A stretch of DNA of 9,587 nucleotides from DRGT01 sp022567895 (GTDB lineage: Archaea; Thermoproteota; Nitrososphaeria; Nitrososphaerales; Nitrosopumilaceae): assembly GCA_022567895.1 (NCBI GenBank), contig JADFGC010000048.1, positions 1-9,587 of the forward strand, in the 5' to 3' direction. Below the pieces are notes generated by a model. That model did not search any database. It was given only the letters and a program-made list of their open reading frames with translations, and was not told the DNA's origin. A program made the position numbers and the translations under genes. Numbering within the stretch: the stretch's first letter is position 1; each line of letters starts with the position of its first letter. Positions 1-6,695 of this stretch are shown here, one piece after another.

Positions 1-215
1 TCGTTATTCCTATGCATGGTAATCCTCAACAGATGGAAGAATTTTCTAATCTTGTAATAGGTTCTGATCTAGAAACAACTGTTACAATCCCTTCACAATT
101 AGAGATAATAATTCCATCTCAAGTTGTGCCAGAGTTTGGTTTAACCTCAATTATTGTATTAAGTTCTGGTATAGGGATAGCAATTTACTTTTTAAGGAAT
201 AAAAATTTCATTTAG
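1..215 (+). CDS. PEFG-CTERM surface protein, 3' end only
   Basis: This frame is open to the left edge of the window, so only the last 70 or so residues of the protein are visible and the real start lies outside. The fragment ends with the layout of a thaumarchaeal PEFG-CTERM sorting signal: a Pro-Glu-Phe-Gly motif (codons at about 129-140), then a hydrophobic stretch of about 17 residues, then a short basic tail (RNKN) before the TAG stop. By analogy with PEP-CTERM and archaeosortase systems, such tails are predicted to be cut and anchored at the cell surface. The motif is seen directly; processing is known only as a family-level prediction. The upstream part has the Thr/Ile/Pro-rich character of a beta-rich secreted protein. 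Function of the mature protein cannot be told from this piece. Confidence 0.8.
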   Translation, partial: VIPMHGNPQQMEEFSNLVIGSDLETTVTIPSQLEIIIPSQVVPEFGLTSIIVLSSGIGIAIYFLRNKNFI

Positions 216-298
216 CAATTTACTATTATTTAATACCAAATTTTGTTGTTCAATATGAAAAACATACACTTTTTCAATTTTACTTCTAACCAAATGGG

Positions 299-604
299 AT
301 GGTAGAAAAAAAGCCAGTTAGTTTGTTGTGGCAAATGGTGTTGATTTTTATCCCGCTTGGAGCTATTTGGGCATTTTATAGAATAAACAAATTACGAAAT
401 GGTCTTTTGTTGATACTTTTAGAATTTGGAATAGTTGTTGTCATTTCAATAATTCTTGGCATTACAATTGGACTAATTGGGCTCGAATTAACAGAGTCTG
501 AAGCTTTTTCCATAGGAATTGCAATTGAATATCCAACATATGGAATAATTAATTTCTATTTCATAAGAAAATGGTCTAAAGAATGGAATACCAAAATTGT
601 TTAG
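299..604 (+). CDS. small integral membrane protein, unknown function
   Basis: A 101-residue protein with about three hydrophobic segments: roughly residues 9-28, 36-62 and 70-89, the last one broken by polar residues. The ends are basic (VEKK at the N-terminus, RKWSKEW near the C-terminus), and a basic loop RINKLRN sits between the first two segments. No catalytic or metal-binding motif is visible. The ATG at 299 is the only sensible start in frame; no Shine-Dalgarno is seen, so the transcript is probably leaderless or has a short leader. A T-rich stretch follows the TAG stop and could end transcription. It lies between the PEFG gene and the transporter receptor without overlap. I do not recognise a named family; it resembles the many small membrane proteins of thaumarchaea. 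Confidence 0.7.
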   Translation: MVEKKPVSLLWQMVLIFIPLGAIWAFYRINKLRNGLLLILLEFGIVVVISIILGITIGLIGLELTESEAFSIGIAIEYPTYGIINFYFIRKWSKEWNTKIV

Positions 605-619
605 CCTTCTTCATTTTTA
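605..619 (+). terminator. possible T-rich archaeal terminator
   Basis: Directly after the stop codon of the small membrane protein the coding strand reads as a pyrimidine-rich run ending in five T. Archaeal RNA polymerase often terminates on such U-tracts without a hairpin. The support is composition only. Confidence 0.3.
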
Positions 620-690
620 ATTAATTGATTAAAAAGATCGCCAGGTAAGTGAATGGTTCAAAAGGGTTGACGCCCAAAATGATTTCAAAA

Positions 691-700
691 AGTTATAATC
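691..700 (+). promoter_or_regulatory. TATA-like box of the binding-protein gene
   Basis: AGTTATAATC follows an A-rich stretch that could serve as the TFB recognition element. Its centre is about 34 bases ahead of the ATG at 730, which would put the transcription start near 720 and give a leader of only about 10 bases. The rest of the 125-base gap (605-729) shows nothing else definite. Confidence 0.45.
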
Positions 701-729
701 TAGAAATTGTTTTGTTGGATATATAAGAA

Positions 730-2010
730 ATGAGTAGTTCGGGCAAAGGTGGAAAACCTATTGGAATTGGAATCATAATTGGAATTGTTATTGGTCTTGT
801 TATTGGATTTGGACTTGGAAATCCTGAATCATCCGAAGATACCACAACATCAACACAAACTATGGAACAGAATCCACAACTAAGTGGAGAAGTAAAGATT
901 GGATTGATTCTTCCACTTACAGGTGATTTAGCTACTCATGGAGAAGAGAATTGGGAAGGCTCAAAGCTAGGAGTGGTTGATTTTAACAAATATCTAGAAA
1001 AGCTCGGAGCTGGATGGAATCTCAAAATGGTTTCAGAAGATTCTGCAACCAGTCCAGTTATTGCACTTGAAAAACTAACTTCACTTAATGCAAAAGGAAT
1101 CAGTATTGTAGTTGGTCCTGAAACTAGTTCTAATATTAGAAACATCAAAGGCTATTCAGATTCTAACAACATGTTACTTGTTAGTTGTTGTTCATCAGCT
1201 CCTGCACTTGCTATTCCAAATGACAGTGTTTATCGTCTAGTTCCAGATGACACTAATCAAGGCACTGCACTTGCAAAGCTAATACAACATGAAGGAATTG
1301 AAGTAATCGTTCCTGTCTGGAGAGCGGACACTTGGGGCGATGGCCTAAGTGATGCAACAATTGATTCATTTGTTGAACGTGGTGGAAAAACAGATGAAGG
1401 GATTAGATACAATCCTGAATCTCCAGAATTTTCTGCATCTACATCATTGTTAGCTGAAAAAGTACGAGGGTATGTAGATGAGTTTGGTGCAGATAAAGTA
1501 GCTGTTTTATTTTTAGGCTTTGCTGAAATTTTACAATTTACACAATCAGCATCAGAACATGCTGGTTTAGATGATGTGAGATGGTTTGGGCCAGGAGCTA
1601 ACACAAAAGAGCACAGGCTAATTGATGATCCAATAGGTTTAGAGTTTTCAACTAATGTGCAATTTACCACAGTACAAGTTGCAGTAACTAAAAATCCGAT
1701 TTATGAACGAGTACAAGCTCATCTAACAGAAGAGTTTGGAAGAACACCCAACACATTTGTGCATTCATCATACGATGCCGTATGGATTATTGGACTTGCA
1801 ATGCTTCAGACTCAAAGCACTGATGTCAGTACAATCAAAGCTGTAATTCCTGATATTGCTGAGCACTATTACGGCGCAATTGGTCCAACAAAACTCAATG
1901 AAGCTGGAGATTTAGCACAAGCAGATTACGAAGTATGGGGCATCAGAGGCGGAGAATGGGTACTATTAGGCAAGTACACCCAAACAACTGACTCTGTATC
2001 ACTACTTTAG
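730..2010 (+). CDS. ABC transporter substrate-binding protein, HAAT/branched-chain amino acid type
   Basis: A 426-residue receptor for an ABC importer, expected to sit outside the membrane and hand substrate to the permeases encoded at 3549-5535. Residues 11-30 are a Gly/Ile-rich membrane anchor (repeated GxxxG-like spacing) with no lipobox cysteine and no clear cleavage site. Residues 31-53 form a Ser/Thr/Glu-rich linker. From about 55 the protein follows the type I periplasmic-binding fold of the LivJ/LivK, UrtA and AmiC family: KIGLILPLTGDLATHG at the first strand, VVGPETSS near 128-134, the ligand-side SAPALA segment near 156-161, and HSSYDAVWIIGLAM in the C-terminal lobe. The length fits the family once the anchor is added. 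Ligand is not readable from sequence: amino acids, short amides and urea are all possible. The 3' end overlaps that of livF on the other strand by 4 bases. Confidence 0.9.
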   Translation: MSSSGKGGKPIGIGIIIGIVIGLVIGFGLGNPESSEDTTTSTQTMEQNPQLSGEVKIGLILPLTGDLATHGEENWEGSKLGVVDFNKYLEKLGAGWNLKMVSEDSATSPVIALEKLTSLNAKGISIVVGPETSSNIRNIKGYSDSNNMLLVSCCSSAPALAIPNDSVYRLVPDDTNQGTALAKLIQHEGIEVIVPVWRADTWGDGLSDATIDSFVERGGKTDEGIRYNPESPEFSASTSLLAEKVRGYVDEFGADKVAVLFLGFAEILQFTQSASEHAGLDDVRWFGPGANTKEHRLIDDPIGLEFSTNVQFTTVQVAVTKNPIYERVQAHLTEEFGRTPNTFVHSSYDAVWIIGLAMLQTQSTDVSTIKAVIPDIAEHYYGAIGPTKLNEAGDLAQADYEVWGIRGGEWVLLGKYTQTTDSVSLL

Positions 2011-2744
2011 CTAATTCCCAAGTATAGCTTACTTAATTCTGGATGTGCCAATAGCTCATTGGGTTTTCCTTTGAATACTTGTTTTCCGTTGGCAAAAAGA
2101 TAAACAAAATCACCTAGATTTAGTGCTCTTTTGACGTTTTGCTCTACTAAAATTATAGTAATTCCAAATTCATCTCGCATCTGTTTAATTTTAGATAAAA
2201 CCTCGTCTGCTAACTTTGGTGAAAGGCTTGCAGTTGGTTCATCAAAGAGCATTACCTTTGGTTGTCTTATGAGTGCCATGCCCATAGCAAGCATTTGTCT
2301 TTCTCCACCACTTAGAGTATCAGCTTTTTTCTTTTCATATTTTTTCAAAACAGGAAATGTTTCAAATATTTCAGGCAATCTCTGAGAAATTTGTTTAGAA
2401 TCTAAAGTATAGCTAGCCATAGAAAGATTCTCCTTTATTGTAAGATTAGAAAAGATGTTATTTACTTGTGGCAAGTATGCAATTTTTTTTCTTGCTACTT
2501 GGTGTGGTGCAAGTCCTGTGATTGTAATGCCACCAAAAGTTATCTTTCCTGAATAGATAGCACACAGACCAAAAATGCTTTTGAGCAAGGTGCTTTTTCC
2601 ACTTCCGTTTGGTCCAACTATTACTGTGATCTTTTTTTCTTTTGCCTCAAAATCTACACCAAAAAGTACATGACTATTTGCATATCCAGAATTTAGTGAA
2701 TCCACATGAATTATTGATTTAGTGCTGATACTTTTTTGTGACAA
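2007..2744 (-). CDS. livF: ABC transporter ATP-binding protein, LivF type
   Basis: Second ATPase of the importer; it hydrolyses ATP on the cytoplasmic face with LivG. Visible motifs in order: Walker A GPNGSGKST, Q-loop in LPQVNNIF, signature LSGGERQML, Walker B VMLFDEPTA, and the switch segment LVEQN, where Gln replaces the usual His as is typical of LivF-type subunits. The C-terminal HPELSKLYLG is also LivF-like. The frame stays open to a TTG at 2768, inside the livG end. I prefer the TTG at 2744: it lies one base after the livG TGA and has a GGGGG Shine-Dalgarno-like run six bases upstream (2751-2755). That start gives 245 residues. A GTG at 2705 would give 232, closer to the family norm but without a ribosome site. 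Likely co-transcribed and translationally coupled with livG. Confidence 0.9.
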   Translation of the reverse strand: MSQKSISTKSIIHVDSLNSGYANSHVLFGVDFEAKEKKITVIVGPNGSGKSTLLKSIFGLCAIYSGKITFGGITITGLAPHQVARKKIAYLPQVNNIFSNLTIKENLSMASYTLDSKQISQRLPEIFETFPVLKKYEKKKADTLSGGERQMLAMGMALIRQPKVMLFDEPTASLSPKLADEVLSKIKQMRDEFGITIILVEQNVKRALNLGDFVYLFANGKQVFKGKPNELLAHPELSKLYLGIS

Positions 2745-2745
2745 C

Positions 2746-3501
2746 TCATTCCCCCAAATATGATTCAATTACCTTGGGGTGTTTAATGATGTCATCAGAG
2801 TTTCCTTCTGCAATTATTTTTCCCCTGTTCATTACAAAGACATGATCTGCATATTGCAGTGCAATGTCTAATCTATGCTCAACAATTAGAAAAGTAATTT
2901 TTTGTTTGTTGCAAATCTTGTGAATTTTATCAAATATGTCATGTGCCAAAGTTGGATTTACACCAGCAATTGGTTCATCCATCAAAATCATTTTGGCCCC
3001 AGACATCATTGCCCTGCCTAATTCGAGTAGCTTTAACTGCCCACCACTAAGATTCTGGCTTTCTATATCCTTTTGTTGCAGAAGGTTAACCATATCAAGC
3101 ATCTCAAGTGAATCTTCCATGATTCTTTTCTCATCTTTTGACCATCGGGATTTTAATGGAGCCAAAAGAAATGATTCTCCTGAATTTCCACTGCTTGATA
3201 TCAAAAAATTCTCCATGGTTGTAAGTTTTGTAAATGGTTGCGGTAGCTGAAAAGTTCTAACTAGACCAGTCTTATAGGTTTCAAGTAACCCTTTTTTTGT
3301 AATATCATTTCCATCAAAAGTAATTCTCCCATCATCTGGTTTTAGAAGACCTGAAACTACATTGATCAGAGTTGTCTTCCCACTTCCATTAGGACCAATT
3401 AGCTGGTACAGTTTGCCTTTTTCTAGTTCCATATCAACCCCATCCAAGACCGTAAAACCACCAAATTGTTTGCTAACTCCCTGAATCGATAGAATACTCA
3501 T
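2746..3501 (-). CDS. livG: ABC transporter ATP-binding protein, LivG type
   Basis: First ATPase of the importer. From the ATG at 3501 it has 251 residues. Motifs: Walker A GPNGSGKTT at about residues 36-44, Q-loop RTFQLPQPF, signature LSGGQLKLLE, Walker B MILMDEPIAG, and a genuine switch histidine in IVEHRLDIAL, which separates it from LivF. The insert between Walker A and the Q-loop, with DITKKGLLETYKTGLVRTFQ, is the LivG-type helical-subdomain layout. The frame can be extended three codons to a GTG at 3510, but the ATG gives the standard LivG opening (SILSIQGVSKQFGG) and lies about 25 bases from an A/T box. It is head-to-head with livH, so the ATPases and permeases are likely fired from one short divergent region. 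Confidence 0.93.
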   Translation of the reverse strand: MSILSIQGVSKQFGGFTVLDGVDMELEKGKLYQLIGPNGSGKTTLINVVSGLLKPDDGRITFDGNDITKKGLLETYKTGLVRTFQLPQPFTKLTTMENFLISSSGNSGESFLLAPLKSRWSKDEKRIMEDSLEMLDMVNLLQQKDIESQNLSGGQLKLLELGRAMMSGAKMILMDEPIAGVNPTLAHDIFDKIHKICNKQKITFLIVEHRLDIALQYADHVFVMNRGKIIAEGNSDDIIKHPKVIESYLGE

Positions 3502-3522
3502 CAAAAGCACAAAGGCGTAAAG

Positions 3523-3530
3523 AAATTAAG
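3523..3530. promoter_or_regulatory. shared divergent TATA-like box between livG and livH
   Basis: AAATTAAG is the A/T-rich core of the 47-base gap between the livG ATG (3501) and the livH ATG (3549). Its near-palindromic centre (AATT/TTAA) is about 25 bases from the livG start and about 23 bases from the livH start. That is the distance expected for leaderless transcription both ways. The assignment is by position and composition only. Confidence 0.4.
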
Positions 3531-3548
3531 GGTTTTCTGTATTGAAAA

Positions 3549-4484
3549 ATGACTGATTTGGCCATTGATCCTATATTTTCTGATGCTGTTATTTTTGCGA
3601 GCCTTTTAGCACTTCTCAGTATTGGTCTTACGCTTACCTATCTTACAACTAGAGTTCCAAACTTTGCTCACGCATCATTTGCAACAATTGGTGTGTATAT
3701 TGCATTAATTACTTCTCGAGTATGGGAGACTAGTCCTTACTTTGCTATTCCAATTGCATTTGCAATATCTGGAGTAGTGGCTGTTGCACTGTATACTTTT
3801 ATTTTAAAACCGTTGATTCGCAAAGGCGCATCACAAGCAATTCAGATGGTTGCTACGTTAGCATTTGATTTGATTATGATTGCAATACTAAACATTACTG
3901 CAGATTATATTGTAAAGACATTCCAAGTTACATCTAGAGAATTTACACTACGCAGCTACGATGCAGAGTTTATGGGGTTGCCGTTGATTGTCTTTGTAGC
4001 ACCTGCTGTCGTTATTATTTTAGCTATAACGCTGCACATTATGTTAAGGAAAACAAAATTTGGTATTGCAATGAGAGCTGTAACTGAAAACCCTGACTTG
4101 TCTGGTACAGTTGGGATTAATGTGAAACTAGTTTATGGCGTGTCGTGGTTGTTTGGAGGAGGTCTTGCAGGAATAGCTGGTGCTTTGATGTCATTATGGT
4201 TTCAAGGGGATCCTAACCTTGGTCCGCAGCTAATACCAAGTATTTTTGCAGCAAGTATTGTTGGAGGTTTTCTTAGCATTTATGGTGCAATTGCTGGAGG
4301 TTTACTTGTTGGGCTAACTGAGGTTTTAGGAACTCGATTTTTAGCAGGAGAACTTGGTTCCTGGTTAATTGCATATAGACCACTTATTCCACTCGTATTC
4401 ATTGTTGTAACATTATTGTTGGCACCACGCGGATTAGCGGGCATAAACTGGTCAAAGTTGAGGAGACATGGTTCTAGAAGCTGA
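3549..4484 (+). CDS. livH: ABC transporter permease, LivH type
   Basis: First membrane subunit of the importer, 311 residues, about the usual LivH length, with seven to eight hydrophobic segments spread over residues 12-30, 45-57, 65-88, 98-118, 143-165, 197-216, 233-258 and 276-292. The opening ALLSIGLTLTYLTTRVPNFAH is the conserved LivH start of the channel (usually GLTL.Y..T...NFA.G). The EAA-like loop that docks on the ATPases is readable at 175-191: MRAVTENPDLSGTVGIN. The C-terminal LAPRGLAG is typical. No Shine-Dalgarno precedes the ATG, consistent with a leaderless message from the divergent gap shared with livG. Its last 17 bases overlap the start of livM, so the two permeases are almost certainly one operon. 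Substrate cannot be inferred from this subunit alone. Confidence 0.92.
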   Translation: MTDLAIDPIFSDAVIFASLLALLSIGLTLTYLTTRVPNFAHASFATIGVYIALITSRVWETSPYFAIPIAFAISGVVAVALYTFILKPLIRKGASQAIQMVATLAFDLIMIAILNITADYIVKTFQVTSREFTLRSYDAEFMGLPLIVFVAPAVVIILAITLHIMLRKTKFGIAMRAVTENPDLSGTVGINVKLVYGVSWLFGGGLAGIAGALMSLWFQGDPNLGPQLIPSIFAASIVGGFLSIYGAIAGGLLVGLTEVLGTRFLAGELGSWLIAYRPLIPLVFIVVTLLLAPRGLAGINWSKLRRHGSRS

Positions 4485-5535
4485 AACAATCTTTTTGGTA
4501 GACTTGCTTGCAATCTTTGCAATCTATGTTATAGTCAATCTTAGCTTGAATCTAGAATTCGGATATACTGGAATTCCAAACTTTGGAAAAGTGTTTGCAG
4601 TAGGTGCTGGAGCATTTGTTGCAGCATCAATTCCAGGTAGAATTTTTGCCAATATTGCTGGAATAGAGGGAGATTATATTGAAAATAATCTTGCCATTGT
4701 ATCGCAGATTAATGTCTGGCTAGTTGATAATACAGGAATAGGTTTTGCAGTTTTCTTTTTGACATTAGGTATTGCTGCTGGAGTTGGTGGAGGACTAGGG
4801 TTACTCACATCGTATCCTGCCATACGACTACGAGGAGACTATTTGGCAATTACACTGTTAGCTTTTGGTGAAAGTATCAGAATAATTGGAAATAATTTTA
4901 ATCCATTAGTTGGTGGAACGCTTGGAGTTCAAGTACCAGACCCATTAGCTTTTCTTCCAAATGAACTTCGATTCCCAATGGCTACAGTTGGACTAGTTCT
5001 AATTGCAATAGTTGTTTTTCTTTACAGTGAAAAACTGATTAGATCTCCACTTGGCAGAATGCTTCGAGCTGTTCGAGATAATGAAGTAGCTGCTGAATCT
5101 CTTGGGAAAAACGCTACTCAGATTAGAATTAAAATAATCATGGTATCTGCTGCTCTTGCAGCAATTGGAGGAGCTTTATACGCATTTTATGTTGGCGGAA
5201 CCATTGCATTTGCGTACGATAGAGCTAGCTGGACGTTTTGGCCATTTCTTATGATCCTCATTGGAGGGTTGGCAAACAATAAGGGCGTGATAATTGGTAC
5301 ACTACTATTTGTGACATTACGTAAGTTTATCATTTTTTTCAAGGATTCATTGCAAGGTTTTGTTCCATTTGATGTTGTTTGGCTTGACTTTTTGTTACTT
5401 GGAATAATTTTGCTTGCGGTGTTATTGTATAGGCCACAGGGAATTTTTGTTGAGAAACCGACGCCAACAATATCTATGAATTCAGATGAGAAATTGTCAG
5501 GATTGAAGAAGGTTTTTACTTTCTTGTTTAAGTGA
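4468..5535 (+). CDS. livM: ABC transporter permease, LivM type
   Basis: Second membrane subunit, 355 residues, pairing with LivH to form the channel. Family marks: GYTGIPNFGKVFAVGAGAF near residues 32-50 (GY.G..N.G...FFG.GAY in relatives), the RLRGDYLAITLLAFGE segment near 120-135, and the ATPase-docking loop LGRMLRAVRDNEVAAESLGKN near 195-215. Several hydrophobic helices flank these, and the C-terminal YRPQGIF motif is standard. The protein ends in a polar tail of about 25 residues. The ATG at 4468 lies inside the end of livH (17-base overlap) with GAGGAG immediately upstream (4460-4465), so this internal gene uses a Shine-Dalgarno where livH does not. No further transporter component follows; the next gene is on the other strand. 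Confidence 0.92.
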   Translation: MVLEAETIFLVDLLAIFAIYVIVNLSLNLEFGYTGIPNFGKVFAVGAGAFVAASIPGRIFANIAGIEGDYIENNLAIVSQINVWLVDNTGIGFAVFFLTLGIAAGVGGGLGLLTSYPAIRLRGDYLAITLLAFGESIRIIGNNFNPLVGGTLGVQVPDPLAFLPNELRFPMATVGLVLIAIVVFLYSEKLIRSPLGRMLRAVRDNEVAAESLGKNATQIRIKIIMVSAALAAIGGALYAFYVGGTIAFAYDRASWTFWPFLMILIGGLANNKGVIIGTLLFVTLRKFIIFFKDSLQGFVPFDVVWLDFLLLGIILLAVLLYRPQGIFVEKPTPTISMNSDEKLSGLKKVFTFLFK

Positions 5536-5545
5536 TTAGTACAAA

Positions 5546-5617
5546 ATGATCAACACCGGGAAAGTGAACGATAGAAAAAGGTCGGCACCCTTACTAGTTT
5601 TAGGCGTGAAAAATTAA
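5546..5617 (+). CDS. possible 23-residue micro-ORF after livM
   Basis: An ATG eleven bases after the livM stop opens a 23-codon frame ending in TAA. The peptide is basic and ends RKRSAPLLVLGVKN. The stretch is richer in G and C than the gap around it, which is why it was noted. No Shine-Dalgarno is visible. It may be chance, a real micropeptide, or the tail of a decayed gene. The rest of the 5536-5678 gap holds an 8-base inverted repeat (5592-5599 and 5649-5656) and nothing else I can name. Confidence 0.2.
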   Translation: MINTGKVNDRKRSAPLLVLGVKN

Positions 5618-5678
5618 GAATTTCTTATAGCTTATGAAACGGTTCGTTAACTAGTATCATTGTTTTCTTCTGATTAAA

Positions 5679-6278
5679 TTACCTGTATTCGTTTACCTGT
5701 TCCTTCGATAACGTCTTGATCATTTTTAGTGGGTTTACTAGATCATCAATTATTTCATAAAGTATACCTTCACCGCCCTCAAACTCAACGATTAACTTGT
5801 CACCAGGATTGGCAATTAGCGAATTATGTCCACTAGCAGTTTTTAGCTGTTCAATACCTTCTGACAAAATCTCATACATTTTGAGTAGTTTTTTTTCTTT
5901 TCTTAAAGGCGACATTATGATGTACCCCTTTTTTCTAATCATTTCAAGCGCTTGTTGTACACCAGGTATTGGCTCATCAAGATACATTGCGCATTCGGTA
6001 TCTATTAGGGGTTTTATACGTAATAATTTCAGTAAATTCATCCATAAAGGAGATTCAATATTCCAGAAAGTATTGATTCCAGCTTTTGTTATTTTGAATA
6101 AACCTTCCTCATTTTTGGAAAGAAGGTTTCTTTCTTGTAGCGTAGCGAACTTGTCTGCAAGCTCCCATATTCCTGGTGTGAAAACGTCTGGCTTGCTGAT
6201 GTTTTCTGGTTTAATACCATTTTTTGATTTTTTAGCTCGGTATAAAATTTCTAAATCTATGTAATCAAAATCAGACAA
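5679..6278 (-). CDS. winged-helix-like protein, probable DNA-binding regulator
   Basis: A 199-residue soluble protein. Residues 1-75 look like a winged helix-turn-helix: a first helix (DLEILYRAKKSKNG), a helix with LADKFATLQERNLLSK, then a wing-like strand pair LFKITKAGINTFW, as in PadR/MarR-type archaeal regulators. Residues 86-125 may form a second helical unit, and 160-185 a strand-rich end (KLIVEFEGGEGILYEI). The start is a TTG at 6278: the preceding in-frame codon is TAA, there is no Met before residue 80, and a GGGGAG Shine-Dalgarno lies nine bases upstream (6288-6293). It follows the small gene at 6298 by 19 bases and is probably co-transcribed with it. The target is unknown; the transporter next door is a candidate only by proximity. 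Confidence 0.75.
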   Translation of the reverse strand: MSDFDYIDLEILYRAKKSKNGIKPENISKPDVFTPGIWELADKFATLQERNLLSKNEEGLFKITKAGINTFWNIESPLWMNLLKLLRIKPLIDTECAMYLDEPIPGVQQALEMIRKKGYIIMSPLRKEKKLLKMYEILSEGIEQLKTASGHNSLIANPGDKLIVEFEGGEGILYEIIDDLVNPLKMIKTLSKEQVNEYR

Positions 6279-6287
6279 TTATCAATA

Positions 6288-6293
6288 CTCCCC
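6288..6293 (-). promoter_or_regulatory. Shine-Dalgarno that fixes a TTG start
   Basis: On the minus strand GGGGAG is followed by nine bases and then TTG. Because TAA directly precedes that TTG in frame, this site decides the start of the winged-helix gene. Confidence 0.7.
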
Positions 6294-6297
6294 AAAT

Positions 6298-6444
6298 TCA
6301 TGTACTTTTAATTAGTTCGGACAATCCTGAAAAAATTTTCTCATGATTATCAAGAATAGATTTCATTCTTTGGGTGTAACCTTCAGGTCTTTGTCTATAC
6401 AATTTCATAAATTCAGAATTTGAGCTAAAAAACTCTTTAACCAT
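6298..6444 (-). CDS. small helical protein, unknown function
   Basis: A 48-residue protein from the ATG at 6444, mostly charged and helical (KEFFSSNSEFMKLYRQRPEG, then QRMKSILDNHEKIFSGLSELIKS). The frame continues upstream to a TTG at 6498, which would make 66 residues, but the added part is encoded by an A-rich run giving a lysine stretch and has no ribosome site, so I prefer the ATG. The TGA stop is 19 bases before the winged-helix start, on the same strand, suggesting a two-gene operon in which this is the leading gene. No family is recognised. It could be a partner or modulator of the regulator. Confidence 0.5.
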   Translation of the reverse strand: MVKEFFSSNSEFMKLYRQRPEGYTQRMKSILDNHEKIFSGLSELIKST

Positions 6445-6650
6445 AGATAACCTTGAGTTAGATTTCAATTTCTTTTTTTTTAAAATAGAAATAATCAAAT
6501 TTTTTCTGTTTACTTTACAAGAATTTCTATTGGTTTTTCAATCTTTTTTTGTTCTTTCTGTTTTTTTTGTAAGAGTTCTAATATCATTGCATATTCGATT
6601 TCGTTACACATGTAATGCTAATAGCTCTCAAAATATAAAAAGAATCTCAT

Positions 6651-6670
6651 CGACAGTTCGTATCAAATGT
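6651..6670 (+). repeat. 17-base intergenic element, copy 1
   Basis: ACAGTTCGTATCAAATG occurs at 6653-6669. It sits directly upstream of a TATA-like AAAATAATAG (6671-6680) and about 30 bases ahead of the start at 6696. The same 17 bases recur exactly on the other strand at 8621-8637. The gap between 6445 and 6650 otherwise holds only T-rich runs, notably 6534-6570. Confidence 0.6.
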
Positions 6671-6680
6671 AAAATAATAG
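6671..6680 (+). promoter_or_regulatory. TATA-like box of the 101 aa gene
   Basis: AAAATAATAG lies about 21-24 bases ahead of the two adjacent ATG codons at 6696 and 6699, which fits a leaderless message starting at or near one of them. The 17-base element abuts it upstream. Confidence 0.4.
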
Positions 6681-6695
6681 CATCACAAAATAACA

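Noticed and set aside
936..1148. Minus-strand open frame inside the binding-protein gene
   Set aside because: It lies antisense to a well-supported receptor, is Ser/Pro-rich, and has no recognisable motif.
1257..1670. Minus-strand 137-codon open frame inside the binding-protein gene
   Set aside because: Antisense shadow of the receptor; the sense frame carries the family motifs.
2131..2385. Plus-strand open frame opposite livF
   Set aside because: livF has all ABC ATPase motifs in the other strand; this frame has none.
2936..3250. Plus-strand open frame opposite livG
   Set aside because: Shadow of livG; Ser/Cys/Phe-rich low-information translation.
4280..4522. Minus-strand open frame across the livH-livM junction
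   Set aside because: It is opposite two certain permease genes and shows no motif.
730..5535. Specific identification as a urea (Urt) transporter
   Set aside because: No urease genes are in view, and the subunits do not show decisive Urt features. The liv names are used for subunit type, not substrate.
5536..5678. C/D box sRNA or tRNA in the gap after livM
   Set aside because: No properly spaced C (RUGAUGA) and D (CUGA) boxes and no cloverleaf could be found.
5797..6264. Plus-strand 155-codon open frame opposite the winged-helix gene
   Set aside because: Hydrophobic and Ser/Phe-rich in the way antisense frames of AT-rich genes usually are; the minus-strand frame has a strong Shine-Dalgarno and a fold-like pattern.
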